NCBI GenBank assembly: GCA_029009055.1
Contig: JAQXJR010000036.1
Span: 1 to 64,000, forward strand
DNA from: Eubacteriales bacterium
GTDB lineage: Bacteria > Bacillota > Clostridia > Peptostreptococcales > Anaerovoracaceae
DNA length: 64,000 nucleotides
Direction: 5' to 3'
The notes below the pieces were generated by a model that saw nothing but the letters and a program-made list of their open reading frames with translations, was not told where the DNA came from and made no database searches. Position numbers and translations under genes: made by a program. This document shows positions 44,437 through 52,991 of this stretch, piece after piece (position 1 is the stretch's first letter; every line of letters starts with the position of its first letter).

Positions 44437-46338
44437 TCAGAGCGGCTTAGCAGCGTCTTTAAGCCAGATGGCAGTTTCCTTCGGTACGAGTGGAGATACC
44501 ATATCATAAACTTTCTGGTGGTATGAATTCAGCCAGTCGATTTCCTCGTCAGTCAGCATATCCTTAACTATTGCCTCCCTTTCGAAAGGTACCAGCGTGA
44601 GAGGTTCGAAAGCGTATACTCTGGATTCTCTATTGGACGAGCCCGCCCCCTTTAGGACTTTGCTCTTGGGAACGCCGTCATGCCCGGAAGTCGATTCTGA
44701 GTCGGTCTCATCAACACAGAGTATCTCATTCTCCAATCTGATCCCAAACTCATTCTCTATATATACGCCCGGCTCATCGGACGTTATCATGCCCGGAACC
44801 ATCTCGCTGGCGGCGCGTGGTCCCTTAGTTATGAAATTAGGGCCTTCGTGCACACTTAGAATGTGGCCGACGCCATGGCCGGTCCCATGGTTGAAATCCA
44901 GACCGCGTTCGTTAAGCGGCTTGCGAGTGACTTCATCTATTTCTCGGCAGGTCGTGCCCGCGAGGAACCTCATTCTTTCCAGCGTTATATGTGATTTCAG
45001 GACCAGCGTATAATACTCCTTCATTTTATCAGTGAGAGGCCCTAAGGCTATGGTCCGGGTAATGTCAGTCGTGCCGTCCATATACTGACCGCCACTATCC
45101 ACGAGTAGGAAGCCTTCCGGAGCCAGAGCCTTATCCGTTTCGGGTGTCGGCTCATAGTGGACTATGGCGCCGTTATCAGCGTAGGCAGATATAGTAGGGA
45201 AGCTCAGGTCGAAGCAGCCGTCCTTAGAAAACCTCAGGTCATCCAGGTGTTTCGCCGCCGAAAGCTCAGAGAGAGGCTTAGAGTGAATGCTTTGCTTCAG
45301 CCAATAAATGAACTCAGTGACCGCCGCGGCGTCCTTCAGGTGCGCGTTCCGGGTGCTGGCTATTTCGACGTCATTCTTCACTGCCTTCATCATCTCGACA
45401 GGGGTCGGCCGGTCTATGATGTCGCAAGTCAGGGCTATGCGGGATGTCATGGCATAATTCGTCTTCTTAAGATCGACCCAGACCCTGCTGCCATCAGGCA
45501 GGGCGTCTACGGTCATTTTCGCGTCGTTATAGTCACAGCAAAGCGTTCCTTCGGCTTTTAGCTCTGCTTTAATATCATCCGGCAGCGCGCCGTCAAGGGT
45601 GAAAAGGGTCAAGCTGTCTTTACCGACCAGTGTGTATGTGTAGAAAACAGGCGTGCAGTCTATGTCTGATGCCCTGAGGTTGAAGAGCCAGGCTGTTTCC
45701 ATGAGGTCGGATAACAGCAGATAGTCAGCTGAGTATTTAGCCATCTCAGCCCTTACATCCGCAAGCTTCTCTGCTCTGGTCATGCCTGTGGACGACGCCG
45801 GAAGTTCGAATATCTCTGTCGCTTTAAGCTCAGGTCTTCCTTCCCAGCATTCGCCGGCAAGGTCCCTGTCCAGAACAGCTTTTCCGCCTTCTTTAGTTAT
45901 GGAATTTTTCATGGCTGTACCGAGCGTAGAGCTTACTGTTCTTCCGTCCATGAACACGGTGAAGCATGCGCCGACCGCCTCCCGGATCCTCTCCCGCAGC
46001 AGCTCCATCAGCTTCGGCACCCCCGGCTCGCCCTGCTTCATCAGCGTTATGCCGGTGCCCCTGAGCTGAGTTCCTGCCTGCAGAAAATATCGGCCGTCGG
46101 TCCATAAATAGGCGTCCGCCTCCAGGACTAGCAGCGTTCCCGCTGAGCCATCGAATCCCGAGTAATGCTCTCTGAGCTTGAAATAGTCGTTAACGTACTC
46201 TGAATCGTGGAAATCCTCAGACGGGATGACCACAGCGTCCGCTCCGACTTCAGCCATGCCGGCCCTCAGTCGAGACAGCGCTTCGCGAGTCTTTTCGGCC
46301 CGATCCCCTTCGGGCTTTTTATTTTTTATCTCTGACAT
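44437..46338 (-). CDS. Xaa-Pro aminopeptidase (M24B), long form
   Basis: A 633-aa metallopeptidase that removes N-terminal residues before proline. The start is ATG 46338 after AGGAGGT; the ATG upstream at 46365 precedes the ribosome site. Two creatinase-like N-terminal domains are followed by the catalytic pita-bread domain. Metal ligands are in LLVDSGGQYMDGTTDITRT (two Asp) near residue 430, FNHGTGHGVGHILSVHEGP (His) near 510, and Glu in ITSDEPGVYIENEFGIRLENE near 545. Length matches three-domain eukaryote-like aminopeptidase P found in many Bacillota. No signal peptide. Confidence 0.93.
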   Translation of the reverse strand: MSEIKNKKPEGDRAEKTREALSRLRAGMAEVGADAVVIPSEDFHDSEYVNDYFKLREHYSGFDGSAGTLLVLEADAYLWTDGRYFLQAGTQLRGTGITLMKQGEPGVPKLMELLRERIREAVGACFTVFMDGRTVSSTLGTAMKNSITKEGGKAVLDRDLAGECWEGRPELKATEIFELPASSTGMTRAEKLADVRAEMAKYSADYLLLSDLMETAWLFNLRASDIDCTPVFYTYTLVGKDSLTLFTLDGALPDDIKAELKAEGTLCCDYNDAKMTVDALPDGSRVWVDLKKTNYAMTSRIALTCDIIDRPTPVEMMKAVKNDVEIASTRNAHLKDAAAVTEFIYWLKQSIHSKPLSELSAAKHLDDLRFSKDGCFDLSFPTISAYADNGAIVHYEPTPETDKALAPEGFLLVDSGGQYMDGTTDITRTIALGPLTDKMKEYYTLVLKSHITLERMRFLAGTTCREIDEVTRKPLNERGLDFNHGTGHGVGHILSVHEGPNFITKGPRAASEMVPGMITSDEPGVYIENEFGIRLENEILCVDETDSESTSGHDGVPKSKVLKGAGSSNRESRVYAFEPLTLVPFEREAIVKDMLTDEEIDWLNSYHQKVYDMVSPLVPKETAIWLKDAAKPL

Positions 46339-46500
46339 AAATACCTCCTGATATCGCAAAATCAAAATGCTCTAATGCTTTAATAATAAAATTTCCATTG
46401 TTAAGTCTCCGGCAGAAACACTGTCGCGGAATGCTGCCTCAACCGCAAGATCCCAGCATAGATCGTCATGAAATTAGTCTGGGCAGCGGCGCCGGAGCTT

Positions 46501-47082
46501 CTATTTATTCATTCCTGTCCTGATTCCCGGAAGGACATTAGCCGGAATCCTTTTGCAGAATATATAGGCGACCACGCCTATTCCTATGCCTGTGAACATT
46601 CCGGCCATGAGAAGTACCGGAAAATACAGGAACATGTTAAGGTTGGATACCATGAAAGCCGCTACTATGAGCTGGCCCAGATTATGGGCCGCGCCTCCGG
46701 CCATGCTGACTCCGATCATGGAGAACAGACCGGTCTTCTTCAGCAGGAACATTACTATGAGACTTATCATGCCGCCCGCGAAAGAGTAGAATAGGGCGTT
46801 AAGGCCGGTGAAGAGCAGGGCGGACAGGAATATCCTCAGTACATTCACGGTCAGAGCGTACTTAAAGTTCATGCCATATAAGGCCACTATTATGACTAGA
46901 TTCGCCAGGCCCAGCTTCACTCCCGGTATGCCGAAATTGAAAGGCAGCAGGAATTCCACGTATGAGAGTATCATGGCGAGAGAAGCCAGCAGAGCTGAAA
47001 GCGCTATGTTATAGGCGTCTCTCTGGGTCTTGGAACGGCCGTAAGTCTTCTGATCACGAGAGTCCGTCATAGCCGTCATCAC
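46501..47082 (-). CDS. Gx transporter family protein
   Basis: A 193-aa membrane protein with about five to six spans (NIALSALLASLAMILSYVEFLL, GLANLVIIVALYGM, MISLIVMFLLKKTGLFSMIG). It belongs to the family once annotated as heptaprenyl diphosphate synthase component I, now called Gx transporter and resembling ECF S-components. The Gly-rich GGAAHNLGQLIVAAFM segment is characteristic. The substrate is unknown. It overlaps the NusG-II gene by 29 bp and lies opposite apbE, a grouping repeatedly seen in clostridia with Rnf. Confidence 0.85.
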   Translation of the reverse strand: MMTAMTDSRDQKTYGRSKTQRDAYNIALSALLASLAMILSYVEFLLPFNFGIPGVKLGLANLVIIVALYGMNFKYALTVNVLRIFLSALLFTGLNALFYSFAGGMISLIVMFLLKKTGLFSMIGVSMAGGAAHNLGQLIVAAFMVSNLNMFLYFPVLLMAGMFTGIGIGVVAYIFCKRIPANVLPGIRTGMNK

Positions 47083-47425
47083 CCCCTGTAATAGTTATGG
47101 TCAGCCTGTGAGGCAGGCAGACTATCTGCTGTCCTGTCTTCTCTATCGTTCCGGTCCGGACACACACCTGGTTTCCGCAGTTGGCATATGTCATTTGAAC
47201 GTGACCGTCCTTTATGGTAAACTCGTTAACGTAACCGTTTTTCTGACGAATGGTTACTTTTTTATCTTTATCGAGGCTGTAATTTCCGTAAACTTCGCCG
47301 TTCAGCCTTACTACAGCTGTTTTACCTTCGGAACTGGATAAGTATGTGAAGGAGAAGACAGATATGCCCAGCAGGATCAGGACGAAGAAGAGGACGAAAT
47401 CGCCTTTTTTCAGTATTTTAAACAT
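47054..47425 (-). CDS. NusG domain II-containing secreted or anchored protein
   Basis: A 123-aa protein with one N-terminal membrane segment (FVLFFVLILLGISVFSFTYL) followed by an extracytoplasmic NusG domain II. Two conserved cysteines lie in ANCGNQVCVRTG and a third in QQIVCLPHRLTI. The family usually sits beside Gx transporters and ApbE. Its ATG has no ribosome site; an extended -10 (TGCTAAAAT, 47440-47432) lies so close that transcription would begin at the start codon itself. The function is unknown; a role near extracytoplasmic flavin or redox processes is only inferred from neighbours. Confidence 0.82.
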   Translation of the reverse strand: MFKILKKGDFVLFFVLILLGISVFSFTYLSSSEGKTAVVRLNGEVYGNYSLDKDKKVTIRQKNGYVNEFTIKDGHVQMTYANCGNQVCVRTGTIEKTGQQIVCLPHRLTITITGGDDGYDGLS

Positions 47426-47431
47426 TTAAGT

Positions 47432-47440
47432 ATTTTAGCA
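47432..47440 (-). promoter_or_regulatory. Extended -10 promoter giving a leaderless NusG-II message
   Basis: On the minus strand TGCTAAAAT runs from 47440 to 47432. The seventh base after the hexamer is 47425, the A of the start codon. The same TTTGCTAAAATAC string precedes cca at 54434. Confidence 0.5.
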
Positions 47441-47503
47441 AATAATTAAGGTTGCGCTACACCCGGTGCCCACACGGGAAGCTCTCTAGAGGTACGGTTT
47501 AAC

Positions 47504-48547
47504 ATGAAAAAAACTATGAAAAAAATTATGCTGGCTTTTCTCGCCTGTCTTCTGATTATAACACAGACAGCGTGTGGTAAGAAAGCGGGACAGAGCGCGG
47601 AACCGGTGACGCTCCAGAGCTACTATTTCGATACGGTTTGCTCTATATCCATCTACGACATGGATGACATGAGTCAGAAGAACGCCGAGGCAGTCATCAG
47701 AAAGGCATTCAAGCAGTGCGCCCGCTATGAGGATCTTCTGTCTAAGACTAAGAAGGGGACGGATATATATAAGATAAACCACGCCGGCGGGAAACCCGTT
47801 AAAGTCGACCCGATAACGACTAAGATCATAAAGAAGGGCATCCATTACGGTGATATTTCCGATGGCGCTTTCGACATAACCATAGGTAAGGTCGCTGACC
47901 TGTGGAACTTCACGTCCGATGAGGAGAAGGACCATAAGATCCCATCGAGGGCGGCTCTCCGCGAAGCGCTGAAATACGTCGATTACAAGCAGATCAGCGT
48001 TAAGGGGAATACAGTACAGATGGGCACATCCAAGGGCGAGATCGACCTTGGCGGCATAGCTAAGGGCTATATCGGCGACATGCTTTATGACTATCTTAAG
48101 GAGCAAGGCGTAACATCGGCTATCATCTCTCTGGGCGGAAATATAGTCTGCGTGGGCGATAAGGCAGGCCAGCCCTTCAAGATCGGCATAGAGAAGCCTT
48201 TCACCCAAATGCAGGAGACCGTCGGCTACACGGAGATGTCCGATAAGACTGCCGTGACTTCCGGCATATACGAGCGCTACTTTAAGAAGAATGGTAAGAT
48301 ATATCACCACATCCTCAGCGTTAAGACAGGTATGCCTATAGATAATGACATCTGCGGCATCACGATCATCGGGGAAGCCGGACATTCAGTGGACTGCGAC
48401 GCTCTCTCCACCATAAGTCTCATAGAGGGAACTGATAAGGCTCTTAAGATGATAGATAAGATGGATGGCTATGAAGCCCTCTCTATTAAGAGAAATGGTA
48501 AGTTAAGCCATACATCTGGCATGGATTTCACCGAGGAACAGGACTGA
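47504..48547 (+). CDS. apbE: FAD:protein FMN transferase ApbE
   Basis: A 347-aa lipoprotein (signal with lipobox TQTAC near residue 24) that moves FMN from FAD to Thr residues in exported flavoproteins. Family blocks: YYFDTVCSISIYD near residue 40, FDITIGKVADLWNF near 125, GEIDLGGIAKGYIGDML near 178, SLGGNIVCVGDK near 208 and CDALSTISLIEGTDKA near 300 with the Mg-binding Asp. Its likely targets, RnfG and RnfD, are encoded in this window. It is divergent from the NusG-II/Gx genes. Confidence 0.94.
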   Translation: MKKTMKKIMLAFLACLLIITQTACGKKAGQSAEPVTLQSYYFDTVCSISIYDMDDMSQKNAEAVIRKAFKQCARYEDLLSKTKKGTDIYKINHAGGKPVKVDPITTKIIKKGIHYGDISDGAFDITIGKVADLWNFTSDEEKDHKIPSRAALREALKYVDYKQISVKGNTVQMGTSKGEIDLGGIAKGYIGDMLYDYLKEQGVTSAIISLGGNIVCVGDKAGQPFKIGIEKPFTQMQETVGYTEMSDKTAVTSGIYERYFKKNGKIYHHILSVKTGMPIDNDICGITIIGEAGHSVDCDALSTISLIEGTDKALKMIDKMDGYEALSIKRNGKLSHTSGMDFTEEQD

Positions 48548-48626
48548 TCTGGGCGTATGCATAACGCGCGAATTGGCAGAAACGAAAATCCGGATGAGGT
48601 CCACGGTTAAGGCAGAGCCTGAGCCG

Positions 48627-50081
48627 CTAATTGGACTTTGCTGCCAGATCGCGCCAGTCCGACATGACGGACACGAGAACGCTTTCCATCTTATCTTCCG
48701 GGATCTGATTATAATACAGGGTGAGGACCACAGTGTCCCCGCCTGAAAGTTCCTTCACCGGGATCATCTGAACTTTACGCTCAGCCGCTGACTTACATAG
48801 GAGGTCGGGGCTGAGTTTTGTTTTTATTTCAATAGTTATGTTTATGCCGGATTTTGTGTTCAGCGGCTTTATACGGCCGTCAGAGAATTTACGCAGGGTC
48901 TCGGCCGCTATGGCCAGTTTCTTCGCGTATAAAGTCCTTAATTTACGGATGTTCCTCGCGTAATCCCCGTTCTTCATGAAGAGGGCCAGGGTGAGCTGCT
49001 CCGTCTTAGAGCAGGTCTGGTCGTAGTCGTTCTTAAGTTCATCGAAGAGCTTCATCAGCTTATCCGGCAGGATCATGTAACTTATTCTGACCGCGGCGAA
49101 AAGCGTTGACGAGAAAGACCCCAGGTAAACGACGCTGCCCGATGTATCCAGGCTGTCCAGGGCAGGGACCGGGTTTCCGAAGTATCTCAGCTCGCTGTTA
49201 TAGTCGTCCTCTATTATGACGGACCCGTTCTCCTTAGCCCACGAGAGCAGTCTGTACCTCCTGTCGACCGGCATGACGCTTCCCGTTGGGAACTGGTTGG
49301 ACGGACTTACATATACCGCCGACCTTATGTTCGACGGCAGTTTCTCTATCTCTATGCCATCTTCCCTGACCGGTATTTTCGTGATAGGGAAGCCGAAATC
49401 GCTGAATATCTTCTGAAGAGGGGCATATCCCGGGTATTCCGTGCTCATGTGGTCTATGCCGATCTTCCTCAGCAGCAAAGACAGGTGCGACATAAGAGGC
49501 TGGGTGCCGGCTCCGATGACTACCTGGTCCGGTGTGCAGGAAACACCTCTGGACGTGTACACGTACCTGGCAATCTCGACCCTCAGCGCCATCTCTCCCT
49601 GCTTATCAGCCCCTGACAGCAAGGCTTCCGGGTAGTAGGAAATTATCTGCGACACGCATTTCTTCCACCTGGCGAAATTGAAGCTGCTGAGGTCGTGCAT
49701 GTACTTATCTTCCTTATCGGTTAATAATTCTTCTTCAGCAAAGTCAGCCTGCAGCGCTGCCTCCCGGCTTTCCGCCTTCTCGGGCGCCGCTTTCGCCGGC
49801 TGCTTCCCGGAAGTTGGGGATAAGTCTGTCGAGATGATATTCTCAGCGTAATATCCTGACTGGGGTTTGCTGTATATATAACCTTCCACTAAGAGCTGGT
49901 CATAGGCCAGCTTGGATGTAGTCATGCTGATACCCAGTGTTTTCGATAAGTTCCTGAGTGATGGCAGCTTCTCGTCAGGGGCAATATCCCCAGAAACTAT
50001 ATGGGTTTTTAGGTAATTATACAACTGTATATACAATGGCTTCTCAGAACTGTGATCTAATTGCACTAAAATTGCTTTCAT
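48627..50081 (-). CDS. MocR/PdxR-type regulator (GntR-aminotransferase fusion)
   Basis: A 484-aa regulator. Residues about 10-75 form a GntR winged helix (LYIQLYNYLKTHIVSGDIA and LPSLRNLSKTLGISMTTSKL). The remainder is a fold-type I aminotransferase-like domain with GAGTQPLMSHL near 175, VSPSNQFPTGSVMP near 260 and the PLP-lysine region (YLGSFSSTLFAAVRISYMI near 330). The usual SFSK lysine appears replaced in SFSSTLF, so PLP would not form the normal aldimine there unless another Lys serves. I chose ATG 50081, with GGAG 12 nt upstream. It is divergent from a vitamin-type ECF S-component, as for regulators of vitamin B6 uptake. Confidence 0.87.
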   Translation of the reverse strand: MKAILVQLDHSSEKPLYIQLYNYLKTHIVSGDIAPDEKLPSLRNLSKTLGISMTTSKLAYDQLLVEGYIYSKPQSGYYAENIISTDLSPTSGKQPAKAAPEKAESREAALQADFAEEELLTDKEDKYMHDLSSFNFARWKKCVSQIISYYPEALLSGADKQGEMALRVEIARYVYTSRGVSCTPDQVVIGAGTQPLMSHLSLLLRKIGIDHMSTEYPGYAPLQKIFSDFGFPITKIPVREDGIEIEKLPSNIRSAVYVSPSNQFPTGSVMPVDRRYRLLSWAKENGSVIIEDDYNSELRYFGNPVPALDSLDTSGSVVYLGSFSSTLFAAVRISYMILPDKLMKLFDELKNDYDQTCSKTEQLTLALFMKNGDYARNIRKLRTLYAKKLAIAAETLRKFSDGRIKPLNTKSGINITIEIKTKLSPDLLCKSAAERKVQMIPVKELSGGDTVVLTLYYNQIPEDKMESVLVSVMSDWRDLAAKSN

Positions 50082-50124
50082 ATCCTTATGGTTCTCCAAA
50101 CTGTATATTTTAAAATAATCGAAA

Positions 50125-50164
50125 TTGCGTATTTGCTAAAGTACATTATAGTTGTATTATAGTT
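50125..50164. promoter_or_regulatory. Direct repeats and promoter in the MocR/ECF divergent region
   Basis: ATTATAGTT occurs at 50145-50153 and 50156-50164, one helical turn apart, overlapping a possible plus-strand promoter (TTGCGT 50125-50130, TATAGT 50147-50152). MocR proteins often bind direct repeats, so this is a good operator candidate. The rest of the gap to 50287 shows nothing clear. Confidence 0.5.
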
Positions 50165-50287
50165 TCAAAATCAAGGGAGTCAATAAGGCGTCACTAAAGT
50201 CAAGGTCGAATTTTCATAAGGGGTATCACGCCGGGACACGGATGGACGCTAAATAGCTCTCAGGGTATCGATAAAGGGGGAAGACAT

Positions 50288-50863
50288 ATGCAGAGGTATA
50301 ATAGTAATAGTAATGTAGAGACGCTGGTACTGACAGCGCTCATGACAGCGCTGGTCCTGGTAGCGACCAGCTTCATAAAGGTTCCGACTTTCTTCACTAA
50401 GGGTTACGTTCATCTGGGAGATTCCATGGTGTTCCTGTCCGTCCTGCTCTTAGGACGCAGGAACGGAGCTCTGGCAGGGGGAGCGGGTTCCGCTCTCGCT
50501 GACGTGCTCGGCGGCTACTCATACTTCGCGCCTTGGACGCTCGTCATAAAGTTCCTGATGGCTTATTCCATGGGTCTTTTTATCGATCTGGCGGATTCCA
50601 GGAATCCTGAGCGCCGTAAGGGAGCATCTCTCTCAGCTTTCGATGTCATCGGCATGGTGATAGGCGGCGTCGTTATGGTAGTTGGTTACGCTGTAGCTGA
50701 GAGGATCATGTATGGAAACTGGGCCGCTCCGCTGGCAGAAGTGCCTTGGAACGCCGGTCAGTTCGCTGTCGGCATGGTGCTCGCTTCCGTGCTCGCAGCT
50801 GCTCTCGTTAAGACACCGGCGAGAAAGTACTTCGCGGCTCACGGCTATACAGCCAACAACTGA
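50288..50863 (+). CDS. ECF transporter S-component, possibly vitamin B6
   Basis: A 191-aa membrane protein with about five to six spans that captures a vitamin for an ECF energy-coupling module encoded elsewhere. LTALMTALVLVATSFIKVP opens the first span. GYVHLGDSMVFLSVLLLGRRNGALAGGAGSALADVLGGY is the typical S-component loop (given here as residues about 37-75, key residues HLGDS and GGAGSALADVLGG). The divergent MocR regulator points to pyridoxine (PdxU-like), but thiamine precursors or others are possible. GGGGG precedes ATG. A strong terminator follows. Confidence 0.8.
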   Translation: MQRYNSNSNVETLVLTALMTALVLVATSFIKVPTFFTKGYVHLGDSMVFLSVLLLGRRNGALAGGAGSALADVLGGYSYFAPWTLVIKFLMAYSMGLFIDLADSRNPERRKGASLSAFDVIGMVIGGVVMVVGYAVAERIMYGNWAAPLAEVPWNAGQFAVGMVLASVLAAALVKTPARKYFAAHGYTANN

Positions 50864-50904
50864 TTATAAGGGGTAATTACATATAGGTTCTTTTCTTTGA
50901 TCTT

Positions 50905-50930
50905 GGGTCCGCGTCTCGCGGGCCCTTTTT
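50905..50930 (+). terminator. Terminator of the ECF gene
   Basis: GGGTCCGCG (50905-50913) pairs with CGCGGGCCC (50917-50925), followed by TTTTT. Confidence 0.92.
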
Positions 50931-51058
50931 AAATGTGTTGAATTGCAAGGGGAGCAGCGCGCGCCATGATCTAACGGGAGCCGGAGGCAGGAAATTTTAG
51001 TTTAGCTTTGCTATATGTGGTAGAATTCAGGTATAAGACTAAAAAGGAGGCAGAAATA

Positions 51059-51790
51059 ATGCAGGAAGAATTGAAGAAACTCGTAGATGACAGCGATAAT
51101 ATAGTATTTTTCGGCGGCGCCGGCGTTTCGACGGAAAGCGGCATACCGGATTTCCGCTCGGAGAATGGGCTCTATCACGCTAAGCAGACATACGGTTATC
51201 CGCCTGAGACCATGCTTTCGCACTCATTCTACGTTCAGCATAAGGAACTGTTTTTCAAATATTATAAGGAGAACCTCATAGCGAAAGGCGTTAAGCCGAA
51301 CGACGCGCATAAGGCTCTGGCTAAGCTGGAGGAAATGGGGAAGCTTAAGGCCATAGTGACCCAGAACATAGACGGACTCCACCAAGCGGCGGGGAGTAAG
51401 GTCGTGTACGAGCTCCACGGGAGCACGCTGAGGAATTACTGCGAGAAATGCGGTAAATTCTACGATCTGGACTTCATTATGGATGAAAAGCACTGTAAAG
51501 ACCTGGTTCCTCACTGTCCGGACTGCGGCGGTGTCATTAAGCCTGATGTGGTCCTCTACGAAGAGATGCTGGATGACGAGGTCGTATCGAAGGCCGTGGA
51601 TGCTATCCGCCACGCTGACCTCATGATAATAGGCGGCACATCGCTGAACGTGTACCCAGCCGCGGGACTGATAAATTACTTCCGCGGGCGCAATCTGGTT
51701 CTGATAAACCGTTCGTCCACACCGTATGATGACAGGGCAGATCTGGTCATCCACGACTCTATCGGTAAAGTCCTGAAGATAGACGACTAG
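51059..51790 (+). CDS. cobB: NAD-dependent protein deacylase (sirtuin)
   Basis: The start is ATG 51059 after AAGGAGG (243 aa). The sirtuin NAD-binding site is FFGGAGVSTESGIPDFRS near residue 18, and TQNIDGLHQAAGS near 103 holds the catalytic region with ELHGS (His) near 123. Zinc is bound by two Cys pairs, CEKCGKFYD near 132 and CPDCGG near 155. GGTSLNVYPAAGLI near 195 completes the fold. It removes acyl groups from lysines in the cytoplasm. TGCTATATG and TGGTAGAAT just upstream (51009-51026) are possible extended -10 elements. Confidence 0.94.
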   Translation: MQEELKKLVDDSDNIVFFGGAGVSTESGIPDFRSENGLYHAKQTYGYPPETMLSHSFYVQHKELFFKYYKENLIAKGVKPNDAHKALAKLEEMGKLKAIVTQNIDGLHQAAGSKVVYELHGSTLRNYCEKCGKFYDLDFIMDEKHCKDLVPHCPDCGGVIKPDVVLYEEMLDDEVVSKAVDAIRHADLMIIGGTSLNVYPAAGLINYFRGRNLVLINRSSTPYDDRADLVIHDSIGKVLKIDD

Positions 51791-51896
51791 CAAATGCGGG
51801 TCAGGGCATTTGCTGGGGCAGCGGTCATTTTCCGCCTGCCGCCGGGCGCGCCATGCTCCCGTAACATACGCTAAATTCAATTAAGGAAAATATTTT

Positions 51897-52649
51897 ATGA
51901 ACATATTAGTAGTAAACGATGACGGCATAAGAGCCAAAGGCATACAGGCGCTGGCAGAAGCATTAACGGCTGTCGGTGATGTTTACGTCTGCGCCCCGGA
52001 TAGCGAGAGGTCGGGAGCCAGCCAGTCCATAACCATGGATAGGGACATACAGATAGCGGACGCTGATTTCCCGGGAGTTGTGGCTGCTTTGGAAACTACG
52101 GGTACGCCTGCCGACTGTACGAAAGTAGGCATACAGATGTTCGGCGACAGGGGCGTGGAGTTCGACATGGTGTTCTCCGGCATAAACCTGGGCGCCAATA
52201 TGGGTTACGATATACTATACTCCGGGACAGTCGGAGCCGCCAGGGAAGGCGCCATCAGCGGCATCAGGTCTGTAGCCGTATCAGTTCAGGGGCATAGAGC
52301 CAGCCATTTCGAATTCGCCGGTAAGTTGGCGGTGAGCGCGGCGGAATACTCCATGAGTAAGCTCGACCATAATACTTTGCTGAATATAAACGCGCCGGAC
52401 CTGCCGGAGGAAGACGTGAAGGGTGTCAGGCTGGCGGAGCTGGGCGAGAGGTTTTTCCAGGATAGGTTCTTCATAAGAGAGAGTGGGGGATACAGGATGA
52501 ATGGCGGCCCGCTTACCAGGGATGATCCGGAGCTCAGATACGACATTTCCTGTGTGAACGCGGGCTATGCTGCCGTGACACCTGTATCGCTGGATGGGAC
52601 CCACTATAATGCCATGGAAACCATGCGTGAATGGGAAATATTCAGATAA
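51897..52649 (+). CDS. surE: 5'-nucleotidase SurE
   Basis: A 250-aa metal-dependent phosphatase that dephosphorylates nucleoside 5'- and 3'-monophosphates. Metal-binding NILVVNDDGIRAKGI is at the N-terminus. APDSERSGASQSIT near residue 38, GTPADCTKVGI near 75 and the second metal site SGINLGANMGYDILYSGTVGAA near 98 are all present. Standard length. It is a single gene after the sirtuin gene, with a 105-bp gap. In the following gap two copies of a GATTTATG...CGAAATC repeat are seen. Confidence 0.95.
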   Translation: MNILVVNDDGIRAKGIQALAEALTAVGDVYVCAPDSERSGASQSITMDRDIQIADADFPGVVAALETTGTPADCTKVGIQMFGDRGVEFDMVFSGINLGANMGYDILYSGTVGAAREGAISGIRSVAVSVQGHRASHFEFAGKLAVSAAEYSMSKLDHNTLLNINAPDLPEEDVKGVRLAELGERFFQDRFFIRESGGYRMNGGPLTRDDPELRYDISCVNAGYAAVTPVSLDGTHYNAMETMREWEIFR

Positions 52650-52685
52650 TAGATAGGATTTTGAAAAAAATATATAGATTTTAGC

Positions 52686-52733
52686 GATTTATGACGAAAT
52701 CGGTCAAGAAATCCTGATTTATGTCACGAAATC
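52686..52733. repeat. Imperfect direct repeats upstream of thlA
   Basis: GATTTATGACGAAATC (52686-52701) and GATTTATGTCACGAAATC (52716-52733) lie 30 bp apart, followed by more copies of GAAATC and a CACGA/TCGTG inverted pair (about 52725-52747). They may be regulator sites for thlA or the tail of a surE transcript. Confidence 0.5.
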
Positions 52734-52838
52734 CACGGAAAATCGTGCATAATCATGTATACGTGACTGAAATCGTGAAAGCTAGTAATTGCAACGGTTG
52801 CGGCGGACGAAAATGTTAAATATTTTTTTCACAAAGTA

Positions 52839-52867
52839 TTGATTTTTCGTATTGCGTATAGTATTAT
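52839..52867 (+). promoter_or_regulatory. thlA promoter
   Basis: TTGATT (52839-52844), a 17-bp spacer and TATTAT (52862-52867). The start near 52874 would give a leader of about 118 nt. Confidence 0.65.
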
Positions 52868-52904
52868 TATGTCAAGAAATTAACAAGCCCAATTACAACA
52901 GGGG

Positions 52905-52940
52905 ACGCGGGAAAACTGCAAATCATATATAAACCCGCGT
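52905..52940 (+). other. Hairpin in the thlA leader
   Basis: ACGCGGG (52905-52911) pairs perfectly with CCCGCGT (52934-52940) around a 22-nt AT-rich loop. There is no T run, so it is not a terminator. It may stabilise the 5' end of a highly expressed message. Confidence 0.55.
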
Positions 52941-52991
52941 TCACAGTTTGTTAATTCGTTTAATACTCTGATATTTATTAAGGAGGTTACT

